Of a stretch of 64,000 bases of DNA, positions 17,521 through 26,160 are shown piece after piece. A program made the position numbers and the translations under genes. Source of the stretch: Marinobacterium sp. LSUCC0821. GTDB taxonomy: Bacteria > Pseudomonadota > Gammaproteobacteria > Pseudomonadales > Balneatricaceae. The stretch lies in assembly GCF_012848475.1 (NCBI RefSeq), contig NZ_CP051666.1, positions 2,073,501-2,137,500 of the forward strand, written 5' to 3'. Numbering within the stretch: position 1 is the first letter of the stretch; every line of letters begins with the position of its first letter. Under the pieces are notes generated by a model. That model did not search any database. It worked only from the letters and a program-made list of their open reading frames with translations, and was not told where the DNA came from.

Positions 17521-18312
17521 TTAGCTCTCTAGATGTTTAAAGTAGTTAGACGCACGGCTCGCTTCACTTAATTCCAGTGCTGTAGCTTCAAGAAGCTGCT
17601 CAAACCCTGCCATTCTCTCTGCGGTTAATCTAACCGCAGGGCCCGCAATACTGACAGTACCAAAGGGTTTGCCGGTGATTGGATCAAAGATCACTCTAGC
17701 CATAGCTGACATGCCATCTAAGAAGGAGTTGCTGTTAATGCTATAGCCTCGAGTTCGAGTGACTGCGAGGGTCTCCAGCAACTGCTTAACAGTCATAGGC
17801 GCATCTGCACCCTGTCCCTCACGACTCATGCCCTGTTTCATGACGCGTGCTATAGCATCTTCGTCACTCATCGTGGCAAGCAGTGCGATACCAGAAGCGG
17901 ACGAGGCTAAGTGAGCAGTCTGTCCCTGTTCTGAGCTTGGGTCATATTTAAGGCCTGATTTTGTACCCTGTGAAACGCCAACCCATACCAGAGATTCGCC
18001 ATCAAGAATGGCCATTCGGATAAGCTCTTCAGTTTGTGATGCGAGATGGTCGAGCAGTGGTTGCGTAACATCATTCAGCCCTAAGCCACCTAAGTAAGAG
18101 AGCCCTAAAGCTGATAGCTTGATGGTTAGAGAGTAGTGTTTGCCCTGATCCAGCTGGCGAACATAGCCTAACTCTTCAAGCATTTTTAGTGAGCGATGGA
18201 TGCCGCTGGCTGGTTGTCCTAGTGCTTCTGATAAAGAGGAGACTGAACTGCCATGCGGGTTTTGGGCTAGATGCTCGATTAGACTAAAGGCTTTCTCTAG
18301 TGCGCTACTCAT
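17521..18312 (-). CDS. IclR family transcriptional regulator
   Basis: A 263-residue regulator with an N-terminal winged helix (KAFSLIEHLAQNPHGSSVSS ... GIHRSLKMLEELGYV, about residues 8-52) and a C-terminal effector-binding domain ending with SGIALLATM and RGYSINSNSFLDGMSAMARVIFDP landmarks. IclR proteins often control aromatic and quinate catabolism. It is first in the leftward operon and divergent from the second flavoprotein operon, so it probably governs both. A palindrome in the shared promoter region is a candidate operator. Confidence 0.9.
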   Translation of the reverse strand: MSSALEKAFSLIEHLAQNPHGSSVSSLSEALGQPASGIHRSLKMLEELGYVRQLDQGKHYSLTIKLSALGLSYLGGLGLNDVTQPLLDHLASQTEELIRMAILDGESLVWVGVSQGTKSGLKYDPSSEQGQTAHLASSASGIALLATMSDEDAIARVMKQGMSREGQGADAPMTVKQLLETLAVTRTRGYSINSNSFLDGMSAMARVIFDPITGKPFGTVSIAGPAVRLTAERMAGFEQLLEATALELSEASRASNYFKHLES

Positions 18313-18380
18313 ATCTACTTCTTCTAATAACTTCGTTAAGTAAAGTTGGACTATAGCAGAAGTAGAATATTTTTAAAAAG

Positions 18381-18395
18381 TTGAATGAAATTCAA
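18381..18395. promoter_or_regulatory. Candidate IclR operator
   Basis: TTGAAT-GAA-ATTCAA is a perfect inverted repeat with a 3-base centre in the 132-bp divergent region between the IclR gene and the second flavoprotein gene. Its size and place fit an IclR-type operator. Other AT-rich palindromes could occur by chance in this sequence. Confidence 0.5.
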
Positions 18396-18444
18396 ATTTA
18401 TGAGATTTTTGTTCAATCAATCTTAGCGATCGAGGTAAGTTCGC

Positions 18445-20130
18445 GTGTCTAACTCAAGCTCAAATTACGATTTTATTGTCTGTGGTTCTGGTGCGGCAGG
18501 TCTCTCTGGTGCTGTTTTCGCAGCGCTTAAGGGTTGGAGGGTTTTGCTGCTTGAAGAGAGTCAGTATATTGGCGGAACCAGTGCCTTATCGGGCGGCACG
18601 ACTTGGACTCCACTTAGTTCAATTGGGCGTGAAGTTAACGACAGCGATTCACTGGAAGAGGTGACAGCTTTCTTAGATGGTACTGTCGGTGAAGCATCAG
18701 ACGCTAAGGTTCGTGCAAGTTTTCTGGCGCATGCCGCAAGTGCGGTTGAGACGCTTCAGAATCATACGCGTATGGAGTTTCGTCCATGCCCTAAACATCC
18801 AGATTACATGTGGAATGCAGGACATGCGACATTGAACGGACGAGCGATTGAGCCGGTACCATACAAAACTGGCCCTATGGGTAAGCTCCGTGAATTGGTG
18901 CGCCCGCCTATCGAAGAATTTACTGTTCTTGGTGGTATGCAGGTTGACCGTATCGATATTCGTAACCTACTTGATCGTTACAAGTCAGTGAAATCATTTT
19001 TCTATGTTGGGCGTTTAGTTGCGACCTACGTGCTCGATCGAATTTTTTATGGACGTCACTCTCGCTATGTCATGGGGCAGGCGATGATTGCTCGTCTACT
19101 TCACTCAGCCAGTGAGCTTGGTGTTGATATAAAAGTGAATGCGTCGGTAACCGAACTTGTTGAAGAATCGGGTCGGGTTGTTGGAGTTAAGTACTCTGAT
19201 AACGGCAGCACAAAAGAGGCTACTACCAAACGTGGCGTGTTGCTTGCTACGGGCGGGTTTGGTGCAAACAAAGAGCGTCAAAAACAGTACTACGAAGCTA
19301 CATGCTCTGGTGTTTCACCTGCGAGCTCAGATAACAAAGCATCTATTCATCCACTGGTTGAAGCACTCGGTGCACACTATGGTTCTGCCGATAAACATCC
19401 TGCCTTTTACGCACCCTGTTCAACACGACAGCGCAAAGATGGTTCAACAGCTGTGTACCCTCACTTTGTCTTTGATCGAAGCAAGCCCGGTACAATTTGT
19501 GTTAATGACGAGGGCAAGCGCTTCCTAAACGAGACGATTTCATATCACGATTTCGGTCGAACAGCGTTGGCTATGCAGATGGGTGGTGAGCCGATTTGGC
19601 TTATCGGCGATCAGAGAGCTGCAAATAAGTATGGTCTAGGTTTACTCCGTCCAGGTGGCGATAACCCGAAACCTCTTATCAAAGAGGGCTACCTTAAGAG
19701 CGCATCAACTATTGCAGGGCTTGCGAAAGAGATTGGAGTATCCGCTGAAAATCTTGAAGCTACACTCAATCGTTACAACGAATCTGCAGTGCGAGGCGAA
19801 GACCCAGAGTTTGGACGAGGTAGCACACCATACCAGCAACATAATGGCGACCCGGATAACGCACCGAATACGACAATTCGACCGCTGTCAGGCCCATTCT
19901 TCGCAGTGAAGCTTGAAATAGGTGTCATAGGAACTGCAAAGGGCTTTGCAGGTAATGCATTTGCTCAGCTAAACAAGGGCGATGGCTCGGTCATTGAGGG
20001 AGTTTACGCTGCTGGTAATGACCTTCAATCAATCATGGGTGGTGTATATCCTGGACCTGGTATCACGATTGGTCCTGGAATCACCTTTGCATACATCGCG
20101 ACTCAGCATGCTGCAGGGGAGTTGAGCTAA
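18445..20130 (+). CDS. FAD-dependent dehydrogenase, 3-ketosteroid-dehydrogenase-like (flavoprotein 2)
   Basis: A 561-residue flavoprotein. Features are the N-terminal VCGSGAAGLSGAVFAAL dinucleotide fold near residue 12, GGTSALSGGTTW, the central HPAFYAPCS, and the C-terminal AAGNDLQSIMGGVYPGPG with Tyr535 and Gly539. The sequence YPGPGITIGP is nearly the same as in 3-ketosteroid delta-1-dehydrogenases, making this the closest of the three to that family. Start is a GTG with GAGGTAAG upstream. Its stop overlaps the next gene (TAATG). It heads a tightly coupled operon with AroE 2, flavoprotein 3 and TIM 2. A steroid substrate is unlikely given these partners. Confidence 0.84.
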   Translation: MSNSSSNYDFIVCGSGAAGLSGAVFAALKGWRVLLLEESQYIGGTSALSGGTTWTPLSSIGREVNDSDSLEEVTAFLDGTVGEASDAKVRASFLAHAASAVETLQNHTRMEFRPCPKHPDYMWNAGHATLNGRAIEPVPYKTGPMGKLRELVRPPIEEFTVLGGMQVDRIDIRNLLDRYKSVKSFFYVGRLVATYVLDRIFYGRHSRYVMGQAMIARLLHSASELGVDIKVNASVTELVEESGRVVGVKYSDNGSTKEATTKRGVLLATGGFGANKERQKQYYEATCSGVSPASSDNKASIHPLVEALGAHYGSADKHPAFYAPCSTRQRKDGSTAVYPHFVFDRSKPGTICVNDEGKRFLNETISYHDFGRTALAMQMGGEPIWLIGDQRAANKYGLGLLRPGGDNPKPLIKEGYLKSASTIAGLAKEIGVSAENLEATLNRYNESAVRGEDPEFGRGSTPYQQHNGDPDNAPNTTIRPLSGPFFAVKLEIGVIGTAKGFAGNAFAQLNKGDGSVIEGVYAAGNDLQSIMGGVYPGPGITIGPGITFAYIATQHAAGELS

Positions 20131-20960
20131 TGAGTATTGAACTCTCAGGAGAGACTCGTCTTTTCCCTATTGTTGGTGACCCGATTGCCCAGGTTCGCTC
20201 GCCAAAGTATCTCACTGAAATTATGGCTTCGCGCGGGATTAACGGCATAGTTCCACCGGTCCATGTTGCTCCCTCAGAGTTGGCTGGCTTCTTTGCTACA
20301 GCCAAGGCTATTCAAAACTTGGATGGCATCGTCATTACACTGCCTCACAAGATCGACTCCCTGGCATTTTGTGATCGAGTGACAAAGCGTGCATCAGTGA
20401 TTGGTGCTGTGAATGTGACGCGTCGAATGGCAGATGGGTGCTTCTATGGCGACAACACGGATGGTGAAGCTTATGTCTCTGCAATTCGAAATCGCGGTGG
20501 TGAGCCAGAGGGTAAACAGGTACTGCAAATTGGTGTCGGTGGAGCTGGAAGTGCGGTGGCCTATGAGTTTTTGGCGCAGGGTGTAGCAACCCTTTATATA
20601 TTCGATGTTGATGCTGCTCGTTTATCTCAGGCAGTTACCAAATTAGATGCGGTGTTCCCGGGTCGTGTTCGAGCTGCAGAGAGTAACTCTCCTAAAGGTA
20701 TGGATATAGTTGCTAATGTAACGCCGGTGGGTATGAAAGAGAGTGATCCTACGCCCGTTCCTTTGGATGAGCTTACGTCAGATATGATGTTTGGTGATGC
20801 GCTGACTAAACCTGCTATCTCTAAAACGGGTGAGTTTGCCCGCTCTATTGGCTGCAAAGCAATGGCTGGCGCTGATATGTTTGATGCACAGGCAGAAACA
20901 CTCGTTAACTTTATGACAGACGACGAGTCTAAATTTCTCGCTGGATTTGAATTACTTTAA
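20130..20960 (+). CDS. Shikimate dehydrogenase family protein (AroE paralogue 2)
   Basis: A 276-residue AroE-like oxidoreductase. Catalytic Lys74 (VITLPHK), Asp111 (DNTDGEAY) and the nucleotide loop GVGGAGSAVA are present. The substrate-carboxylate motif SxS, seen as ISQS in the other two copies, is IAQVRSP (residues 19-25), so the acid-binding contact is changed. The last part, KAMAGADMFDAQAETLVNF, has the family Q but is shifted. It probably acts on a related ring compound rather than shikimate itself. It overlaps the stop of flavoprotein 2 and the start of flavoprotein 3, both as TAATG. Confidence 0.83.
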   Translation: MSIELSGETRLFPIVGDPIAQVRSPKYLTEIMASRGINGIVPPVHVAPSELAGFFATAKAIQNLDGIVITLPHKIDSLAFCDRVTKRASVIGAVNVTRRMADGCFYGDNTDGEAYVSAIRNRGGEPEGKQVLQIGVGGAGSAVAYEFLAQGVATLYIFDVDAARLSQAVTKLDAVFPGRVRAAESNSPKGMDIVANVTPVGMKESDPTPVPLDELTSDMMFGDALTKPAISKTGEFARSIGCKAMAGADMFDAQAETLVNFMTDDESKFLAGFELL

Positions 20961-22648
20961 TGGGGTCAAGAATGGATAACGCTCACTACGATATGATTGT
21001 TCTTGGCTCCGGCGCAGCGGGTCTGTCTTCTGCTGTCACGGCGGCTAAAAACGGCTTGCGTGTCCTGGTTATTGAGAAAGATAAGGATATCGGCGGGACC
21101 ACGGCGTGGTCGGGTGGTTGGATTTGGTCCCCACGAAATCTGTTTGCCACTGCCCGCGGTATTCATCATGAACCTTCAGAGGTTAGAGAGTATCTGAAGA
21201 ATGTTACCGGTCCGTTTTTTAATGAAAAGCGAGTTGATGCTTTTATAGAAAATGCGCCAAAAATGATCGACTTCTTTCACAAGAATACCTCACTTCAGTT
21301 TCAGGGTGATCCAGGTATTCCAGACACCTATGGACATCAGCCTGGTGCAGGAATGGGTGGACGTTCAGCGATAGCGGAGCCTTTTGATGCCAAAATGCTC
21401 GGCCGCGATTTTGCTAAATTGAAGAAGCCTCTAAACGAGACCACATTTTACGGCTTAATGATTCAGTCTGGGTCAGACTTGAAAGCTTTTATGTCGATGA
21501 CTCGCTCTTTCAAGTCTATGGTGCACGTTGGCAAGCGTATGACGCGCTTCTTCTTTGACATGCTGCGTTTTAGACGCAGCACAGATCTTAGAAATGGCAA
21601 TGCATTGATTGGTCGCCTTCTTAAATCAGCGATAGATCTCGGTGTGGAATTCAAGTTAGAGGCTCAGGTTACAGCCCTAGTCCAGCAATCAGATAGGGTT
21701 GTTGGCGTTAAATTGGGCGAACAAGAGATTTTGGCGAATAAAGGTGTTGTATTGGCCAGCGGGGGGTATCCGCATGATCAGCAGCGCAGAGAGAAGTTGT
21801 TTGTGCGAAATGCCGAGCACTCAACTCTTGCAACGTCGCTTGCTACTGGTGATGGTGCATCACTCGCTGAAAGTGTCGGCGGACATTTTAAGTCAGATAC
21901 CGCAGCCCCAGCAGCCTACTGCCCTGTTTCATTGGTGCCCTGGCAGAACGGCCGTATTGGAGTCTTCCCTCATATCATCGATCGCGGCAAGCCAGGTCTG
22001 ATTGCTGTCCGTCGAAATGGTCAGCGCTTCTGTAATGAAGGACTGGGTTACCACGACTTTGTTGCCGACCTTCAGGCTCAATTAGATGCCGACGAGCCTG
22101 CAAAGGCATGGATGATCTGTGATTACCGATTCTTACGTCGATATGGGCTTGGCATTGTTCGTCCAACTCCTGTTCCATATTCTCCATGGGTTAAATCTGG
22201 GTATCTCAAAGAGGCTAACACTCTAGAGGAGTTAGCACGCCAGTGTGGGATTGATTCAGCAGCTTTTGTTCAAACGGTAAAATCGTTCAATGACTCGGCT
22301 GCGAAAGGTGAAGATCCAGAGTTTGCTCGAGGTACAACTCCTTATATGCGTCTACAGGGAGATGCTGAAATTCAGCCTAACCCCTGTGTTGCGCCTATCT
22401 TGAAAGCGCCATTCTTTGCTATTGAAGTTGTTCCAGGAAGTTTTGGTACTTTTGCCGGTATAGATGTCGATGAGAATTGCCGTGTGCTTACCGCGGATCA
22501 GAAGCCCATCGAAGGGCTCTTTGCGGTTGGAACGGATGCCGCCAGCGTGTTTGGTGGCTTCTATCCGGCCGGCGGTATCGCAATTGGTCCTGCGCTGACC
22601 TTTGGTTATGTCGTAGGTAATTATGTAGCAGGCACGACAAATGAATAA
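20960..22648 (+). CDS. FAD-dependent dehydrogenase, 3-ketosteroid-dehydrogenase-like (flavoprotein 3)
   Basis: A 562-residue flavoprotein resembling flavoprotein 1 more than 2: VLGSGAAGLSSAVTAAK near residue 14, GGTTAWSGGWIWSP, and the C-terminal AVGTDAASVFGGFYPAGG with Tyr535 and Gly539. The start is either the ATG at 20960, overlapping the AroE 2 stop, or the one at 20972, which skips four residues. Having two flavoproteins in one operon suggests two successive desaturations or two substrates. The next gene overlaps its end by 8 bases. Confidence 0.83.
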   Translation: MGSRMDNAHYDMIVLGSGAAGLSSAVTAAKNGLRVLVIEKDKDIGGTTAWSGGWIWSPRNLFATARGIHHEPSEVREYLKNVTGPFFNEKRVDAFIENAPKMIDFFHKNTSLQFQGDPGIPDTYGHQPGAGMGGRSAIAEPFDAKMLGRDFAKLKKPLNETTFYGLMIQSGSDLKAFMSMTRSFKSMVHVGKRMTRFFFDMLRFRRSTDLRNGNALIGRLLKSAIDLGVEFKLEAQVTALVQQSDRVVGVKLGEQEILANKGVVLASGGYPHDQQRREKLFVRNAEHSTLATSLATGDGASLAESVGGHFKSDTAAPAAYCPVSLVPWQNGRIGVFPHIIDRGKPGLIAVRRNGQRFCNEGLGYHDFVADLQAQLDADEPAKAWMICDYRFLRRYGLGIVRPTPVPYSPWVKSGYLKEANTLEELARQCGIDSAAFVQTVKSFNDSAAKGEDPEFARGTTPYMRLQGDAEIQPNPCVAPILKAPFFAIEVVPGSFGTFAGIDVDENCRVLTADQKPIEGLFAVGTDAASVFGGFYPAGGIAIGPALTFGYVVGNYVAGTTNE

Positions 22649-23450
22649 CTACCCTTTAGGGTTGGCACACCTTTCGGCCTTAGACCTGCCGCCTCCGCAA
22701 TTTATTCGTGTAGCAGCGAAAGCTGGATTTAGTAGCGTTGGACTTCGCTTTGTTGCAGTAAACGATGTAACCCCGGGTTATCCGTTGATGTCTGATGCCA
22801 AGATGCTGCGTGAAACGAAAGATGCGTTATCAGAAACGGGACTTCGGGTTAACGATGTCGAGTTTTTAAAGTTCGAACCTGGTACTGATCCTCGCTCGTT
22901 TGATGCGTTAATTGATACGGCAGCAGAACTAGGCGCAAGAACTATTATTACCGCCCCTTATGATGAAGATCTCACTCGACTTGGTGACAACCTTGGGCAG
23001 TTTGCTGATCTGACTGCTGCCAAGGGTGTTCAGACTGTCCTAGAGTTTTTCCCTTGGACTGTCATTGATGACTTGGCGAGTTGCTGGAAGCTGGTACAGA
23101 ACAGTTCAGAGCATCTAGGCATCTTAGTTGATTCACTTCACTTCAACCGTTCGAACTCGAGCATAAAGTTGCTAAAGAAAATTCCGGCTAAACGACTTCC
23201 GTTCGTGCAGCTGTGTGATGCACCTGTGCAATCGAGCTATACCTTTGAAGAACTGATTTACGCGGGTCGTGATGAGCGATTGGCGCCTGGGTTAGGTGAA
23301 ATACCTTTGGCAGAGATTGTGACGGCTCTGCCGAAGGAAATAGTAATTTCACTCGAGGTGCCTCAGATTAAAAAGACTAAAGAGCTTGGTGAGGACCGGG
23401 TATTGCAGCAGCTCTTTGCCGATACACAAGCTTATCTAAAAAATCGATAA
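22641..23450 (+). CDS. Sugar phosphate isomerase/epimerase-like TIM barrel (QuiC-like, copy 2)
   Basis: A 269-residue barrel homologous to the copy at 14.4 kb. Probable metal ligands are Glu in VLEFFPW, Asp and His in ILVDSLHFNRS, Gln and Asp in FVQLCDAP, and Glu in VISLEVPQ. As in copy 1, the QLCDAP ... DERLAPGLGEI blocks echo QuiC. It is the last gene of the flavoprotein-AroE-flavoprotein-TIM operon, starting 8 bases inside the preceding gene. Dehydration or isomerisation of a ring keto acid is a reasonable inference. Confidence 0.8.
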   Translation: MNNYPLGLAHLSALDLPPPQFIRVAAKAGFSSVGLRFVAVNDVTPGYPLMSDAKMLRETKDALSETGLRVNDVEFLKFEPGTDPRSFDALIDTAAELGARTIITAPYDEDLTRLGDNLGQFADLTAAKGVQTVLEFFPWTVIDDLASCWKLVQNSSEHLGILVDSLHFNRSNSSIKLLKKIPAKRLPFVQLCDAPVQSSYTFEELIYAGRDERLAPGLGEIPLAEIVTALPKEIVISLEVPQIKKTKELGEDRVLQQLFADTQAYLKNR

Positions 23451-23462
23451 TAAGTAGCATAT

Positions 23463-23481
23463 AAGTTATTAGGTATAACTT
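23463..23481. promoter_or_regulatory. Inverted repeat upstream of the LysR gene
   Basis: AAGTTAT-TAGGT-ATAACTT is a perfect 7-bp inverted repeat just after the TIM 2 stop, followed by TATAAT-like sequence at about 23484. It could be a LysR autoregulatory site or a weak terminator; there is no T run. Confidence 0.4.
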
Positions 23482-23547
23482 ACTATAATTTGTTAGTTTT
23501 ATTATTAAGCGCAGTAAAGCGTAACAAAATAACCCCAAGGAATCGGT

Positions 23548-24444
23548 TTGCGCGATATAACTCTTAGGCAAATTGAAGCGATTAGAGCGGTCATGCTACG
23601 CGGGAGTATTCGCGGTGCAGCTGAGCATTTGCATGTCTCGGCGCCCGGAATAAGCCGCATTATCAAGCATGCCGAAGATACCTTGGGTATTCGATTGTTT
23701 GAGCGAAAGGGTGGCACCTTTGTCCCTGCGGTTGAAGCGAGAAACTTTTTTGACCAGTTGTCAGAAGTTTATAAAGGTGTTGAGAATCTTCAGCTTGCCC
23801 TTGAGTCGGTAAAACGCGGTGACGATTCAGAGTTGTCCTTCGCTTCTGCTCCATCAATAGCTGCTTACATTGCGCCGCAGGCGATACGGACGGTCAGAGA
23901 CTGTTACCCAGGCCTCTATATCGATCTGAATATCGTTAAATATGAAGAGGCGATTGATTATGTCCTGCTAGAGCAGGGCGAATTCGCCATTATGACTACC
24001 GATGTTGATAGTCAGGGTATTGAGGTTAAGTTTCTGGGAAGTGTACCTGTAAAGGTCATTCTTCCTCTTGGGCATCAGTTGTCCTCGAAAGAGGTTATTT
24101 CGGTTCAAGATATCCGAAACGAATCGATTATAGGTGTTGATCCTCATGACCCTTTTGGTGCTCAGCTTTACGCGCCATTTAAAGATGCTGGACTCAATGT
24201 TGTCTATGCAACGCGAGGACGCTTCTCGCAAACGGTGATCGGTTTGGTTCGTGAAAATCAGGGTGTTGCGTTAATTGATGACACCTCTGTTTTAAGAAGA
24301 GATTTGAGTGGTGTAGAGGTTCGTGACTTGGCTGAAGATTACTATATCTCGGTCTACCTCTACTCTAAGTCTGGGCACAAGATGTCGAGTTTTGCACAAC
24401 AGACGATTTCAGAAATTGAAAAAAGATTGGGTCGCGGAAAATAA
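23548..24444 (+). CDS. LysR family transcriptional regulator
   Basis: A 298-residue regulator with an N-terminal winged helix (LRQIEAIRAVMLRGSIRGAAEHLHVSAPGISRII, landmarks residues 5-38) and a C-terminal periplasmic-binding-like effector domain. The start is TTG with AAGGA upstream; no ATG fits. It stands between the flavoprotein operon and the TTT transporter genes, all on the same strand, so it probably regulates the downstream tctCBA-aroE-quiC set. Confidence 0.88.
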   Translation: MRDITLRQIEAIRAVMLRGSIRGAAEHLHVSAPGISRIIKHAEDTLGIRLFERKGGTFVPAVEARNFFDQLSEVYKGVENLQLALESVKRGDDSELSFASAPSIAAYIAPQAIRTVRDCYPGLYIDLNIVKYEEAIDYVLLEQGEFAIMTTDVDSQGIEVKFLGSVPVKVILPLGHQLSSKEVISVQDIRNESIIGVDPHDPFGAQLYAPFKDAGLNVVYATRGRFSQTVIGLVRENQGVALIDDTSVLRRDLSGVEVRDLAEDYYISVYLYSKSGHKMSSFAQQTISEIEKRLGRGK

Positions 24445-24551
24445 CATTAAGTTAACATTAGTTAAATATTGGTATTTTACGTTATTCACAACCGGGGCAA
24501 GAATGTAAAAAGGTCTTGGCCTAATAAATAAAAAAATACTGGAGAGATACA

Positions 24552-25544
24552 ATGCGCAAGCTTCTTCTCGGTGCTGCTATAGCACTAACAGCTACTACTA
24601 CGTTCGCTGCTGATTACCCTGCTAAAGATGTACAGGGCATCATCCAATGGGGTGCTGGTGGTTCTACTGATACTGTAATGCGTTCAGTAACACCGCACGC
24701 TGAAAAAGCGCTTGGTCGTGACATCGTTATGACTAACAAAACAGGTGGTGTTGGTGCGATCGCAATGAAATATGTAAACGCTCAGAAAGCTGACGGTTAC
24801 ACACTTCTAATGGGCGCTGAAAACCCACAGATGTACAAGACTCTTGGTCTTGCTGACATCGACTACAACGACATGATCCCAATTAACGTGTTGGCTCGTG
24901 GTGTACCAATTTTCGTTGCTCGTAACGATGCACCATACAACAACATGAAAGAGCTTGTTGCTTACGCTAAGGCTCACCCAGGTGAAGTTAAAACTGGTTC
25001 AACTGGTCCTGGCGGTCTAACTTCTATCGTTCTTGCTATGCTTAACGCGCAAGCAAACGTTGAGTTCACAGGTGTTCCATACGACGGTGACGGCCCAGCT
25101 CTTACAGCACTTCAGGGTGGCGCTATCGACGTAATGCCTGCGGTACTTGGTGCTGCTATCGAGCACGTTAAAGCGGGTCGTATGAAAGCGATCGGTCTTG
25201 TAGACGTTGCAGCTAACCCACTTCTACCAGGTGTTGCGCCAATCACTGAAGCATTCCCTGGTTACAACGAGTTCCTACCTTGGGGTCCATTCTTTGGTGT
25301 ATTCGTGAAGAAAGGCACACCAGCTGATGCTGTTGCTAAACTTCAGGCTGCATACGCTGAAGGTGCTAAATCTCCTGAGTTCTTGAAGCTTATGAAAGAT
25401 CGTGGTTTCACTGTAATGGGTATTTCTGGTCCAGAAGCTGAGAAATTCCTAACTAACTACCGTGCAACTTCGTCTTGTATCGTTCACAACGCTGGCTTCG
25501 GCAAGCAGGATCCTAAAGAGTTCGGTATCAACTGTTCTAAATAA
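24552..25544 (+). CDS. TTT transporter substrate-binding protein (TctC family, copy 1)
   Basis: A 330-residue secreted receptor with a signal peptide (cleavage after TTFA near residue 19). TctC/Bug hallmarks are WGAGGSTDTVMRS, GGVGAIAM, TGSTGPGG and GAIDVMPAVLGAAIEHVKAGRMKAIG (landmarks only). These receptors bind carboxylates in the periplasm and deliver them to TctA-TctB. Together with the AroE and QuiC genes that follow, a shikimate or quinate-type ligand is plausible. Codon use is strongly biased, as expected of a highly expressed gene. Confidence 0.9.
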   Translation: MRKLLLGAAIALTATTTFAADYPAKDVQGIIQWGAGGSTDTVMRSVTPHAEKALGRDIVMTNKTGGVGAIAMKYVNAQKADGYTLLMGAENPQMYKTLGLADIDYNDMIPINVLARGVPIFVARNDAPYNNMKELVAYAKAHPGEVKTGSTGPGGLTSIVLAMLNAQANVEFTGVPYDGDGPALTALQGGAIDVMPAVLGAAIEHVKAGRMKAIGLVDVAANPLLPGVAPITEAFPGYNEFLPWGPFFGVFVKKGTPADAVAKLQAAYAEGAKSPEFLKLMKDRGFTVMGISGPEAEKFLTNYRATSSCIVHNAGFGKQDPKEFGINCSK

Positions 25545-25560
25545 GATCGTTTGAACGCAG

Positions 25561-25586
25561 CAGTCGGGTCTTTTCAGGCCCGGCTG
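25561..25586 (+). terminator. Stem-loop between tctC and tctB
   Basis: CAGTCGGGTC and GGCCCGGCTG pair with G-T wobbles around TTTTCA and are followed by TTTC. It probably attenuates transcription between the receptor and permease genes. Confidence 0.6.
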
Positions 25587-25623
25587 TTTCTAACCATTTT
25601 GGCCAAGATGGCCACTATCTTGG

Positions 25624-26160
25624 ATGGTTGCTTCTATGCTTCACTCTCAACACGCAACTGTAAAACCAGGCGAAGTTCTATTCGGCTTCCTACTGGTGGC
25701 ATTCAGCCTCTTCCTGTTTTGGCAGTCTTACGAAATAGCGGGTTTTTCTGCGCTAAGTTCTCCAGGCTCATTTCCGCTAGCAGCTTCAGCACTCATGGTG
25801 ATTAGCTCATGCATCGTGGCGGTTCAAAACCTTAAACTACCAAAACAAGAGGGTGCTTTTTTCTCAGTCGACATCATGCCTAAGATTGTCGCTGTTACCC
25901 TTGCGATTCTGTTGATCTTCTCAGTGGTGCTTGAAACTGTTGGTTTTATTCTAACGGCATTTGTTTTCTTGGTAGCCTCTATTCGTTACCTACATCGCTC
26001 TTCTTGGCAACGTACTTTGCTGCTCTCTACTATGATTCTTGTGATTATCTATGTTGTATTCCGCCTTATCTTCCAGGTTGTGCTTCCTGAAGGAATAGTG
26101 CCGGAGCGTGAGATTATGGCGTGGTTTGAGGATCTCTTTAAATCAGGAGGCACCAACTAA
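25624..26160 (+). CDS. TTT transporter small permease (TctB family)
   Basis: A 178-residue protein with four hydrophobic segments and the TctB layout: FLLVAFSLFLFWQ, PGSFPLAAS, a loop, then a pair of segments ending in QVVLPEG. The start is ATG at 25624 or at 25636. Its stop overlaps the tctA ATG as TAATG, so the pair is coupled. Confidence 0.85.
   Translation: MVASMLHSQHATVKPGEVLFGFLLVAFSLFLFWQSYEIAGFSALSSPGSFPLAASALMVISSCIVAVQNLKLPKQEGAFFSVDIMPKIVAVTLAILLIFSVVLETVGFILTAFVFLVASIRYLHRSSWQRTLLLSTMILVIIYVVFRLIFQVVLPEGIVPEREIMAWFEDLFKSGGTN

Noticed and set aside
18445-22648. Steroid catabolism locus
   Set aside because: Despite the KstD-like flavoproteins there are no other steroid genes; AroE, QuiC-like and dehydroquinase partners point to cyclic hydroxy acids.
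23548-24444. Possible frame error at the LysR start because no ATG is present
   Set aside because: The TTG start with AAGGA gives a full-length, normally organised LysR protein.
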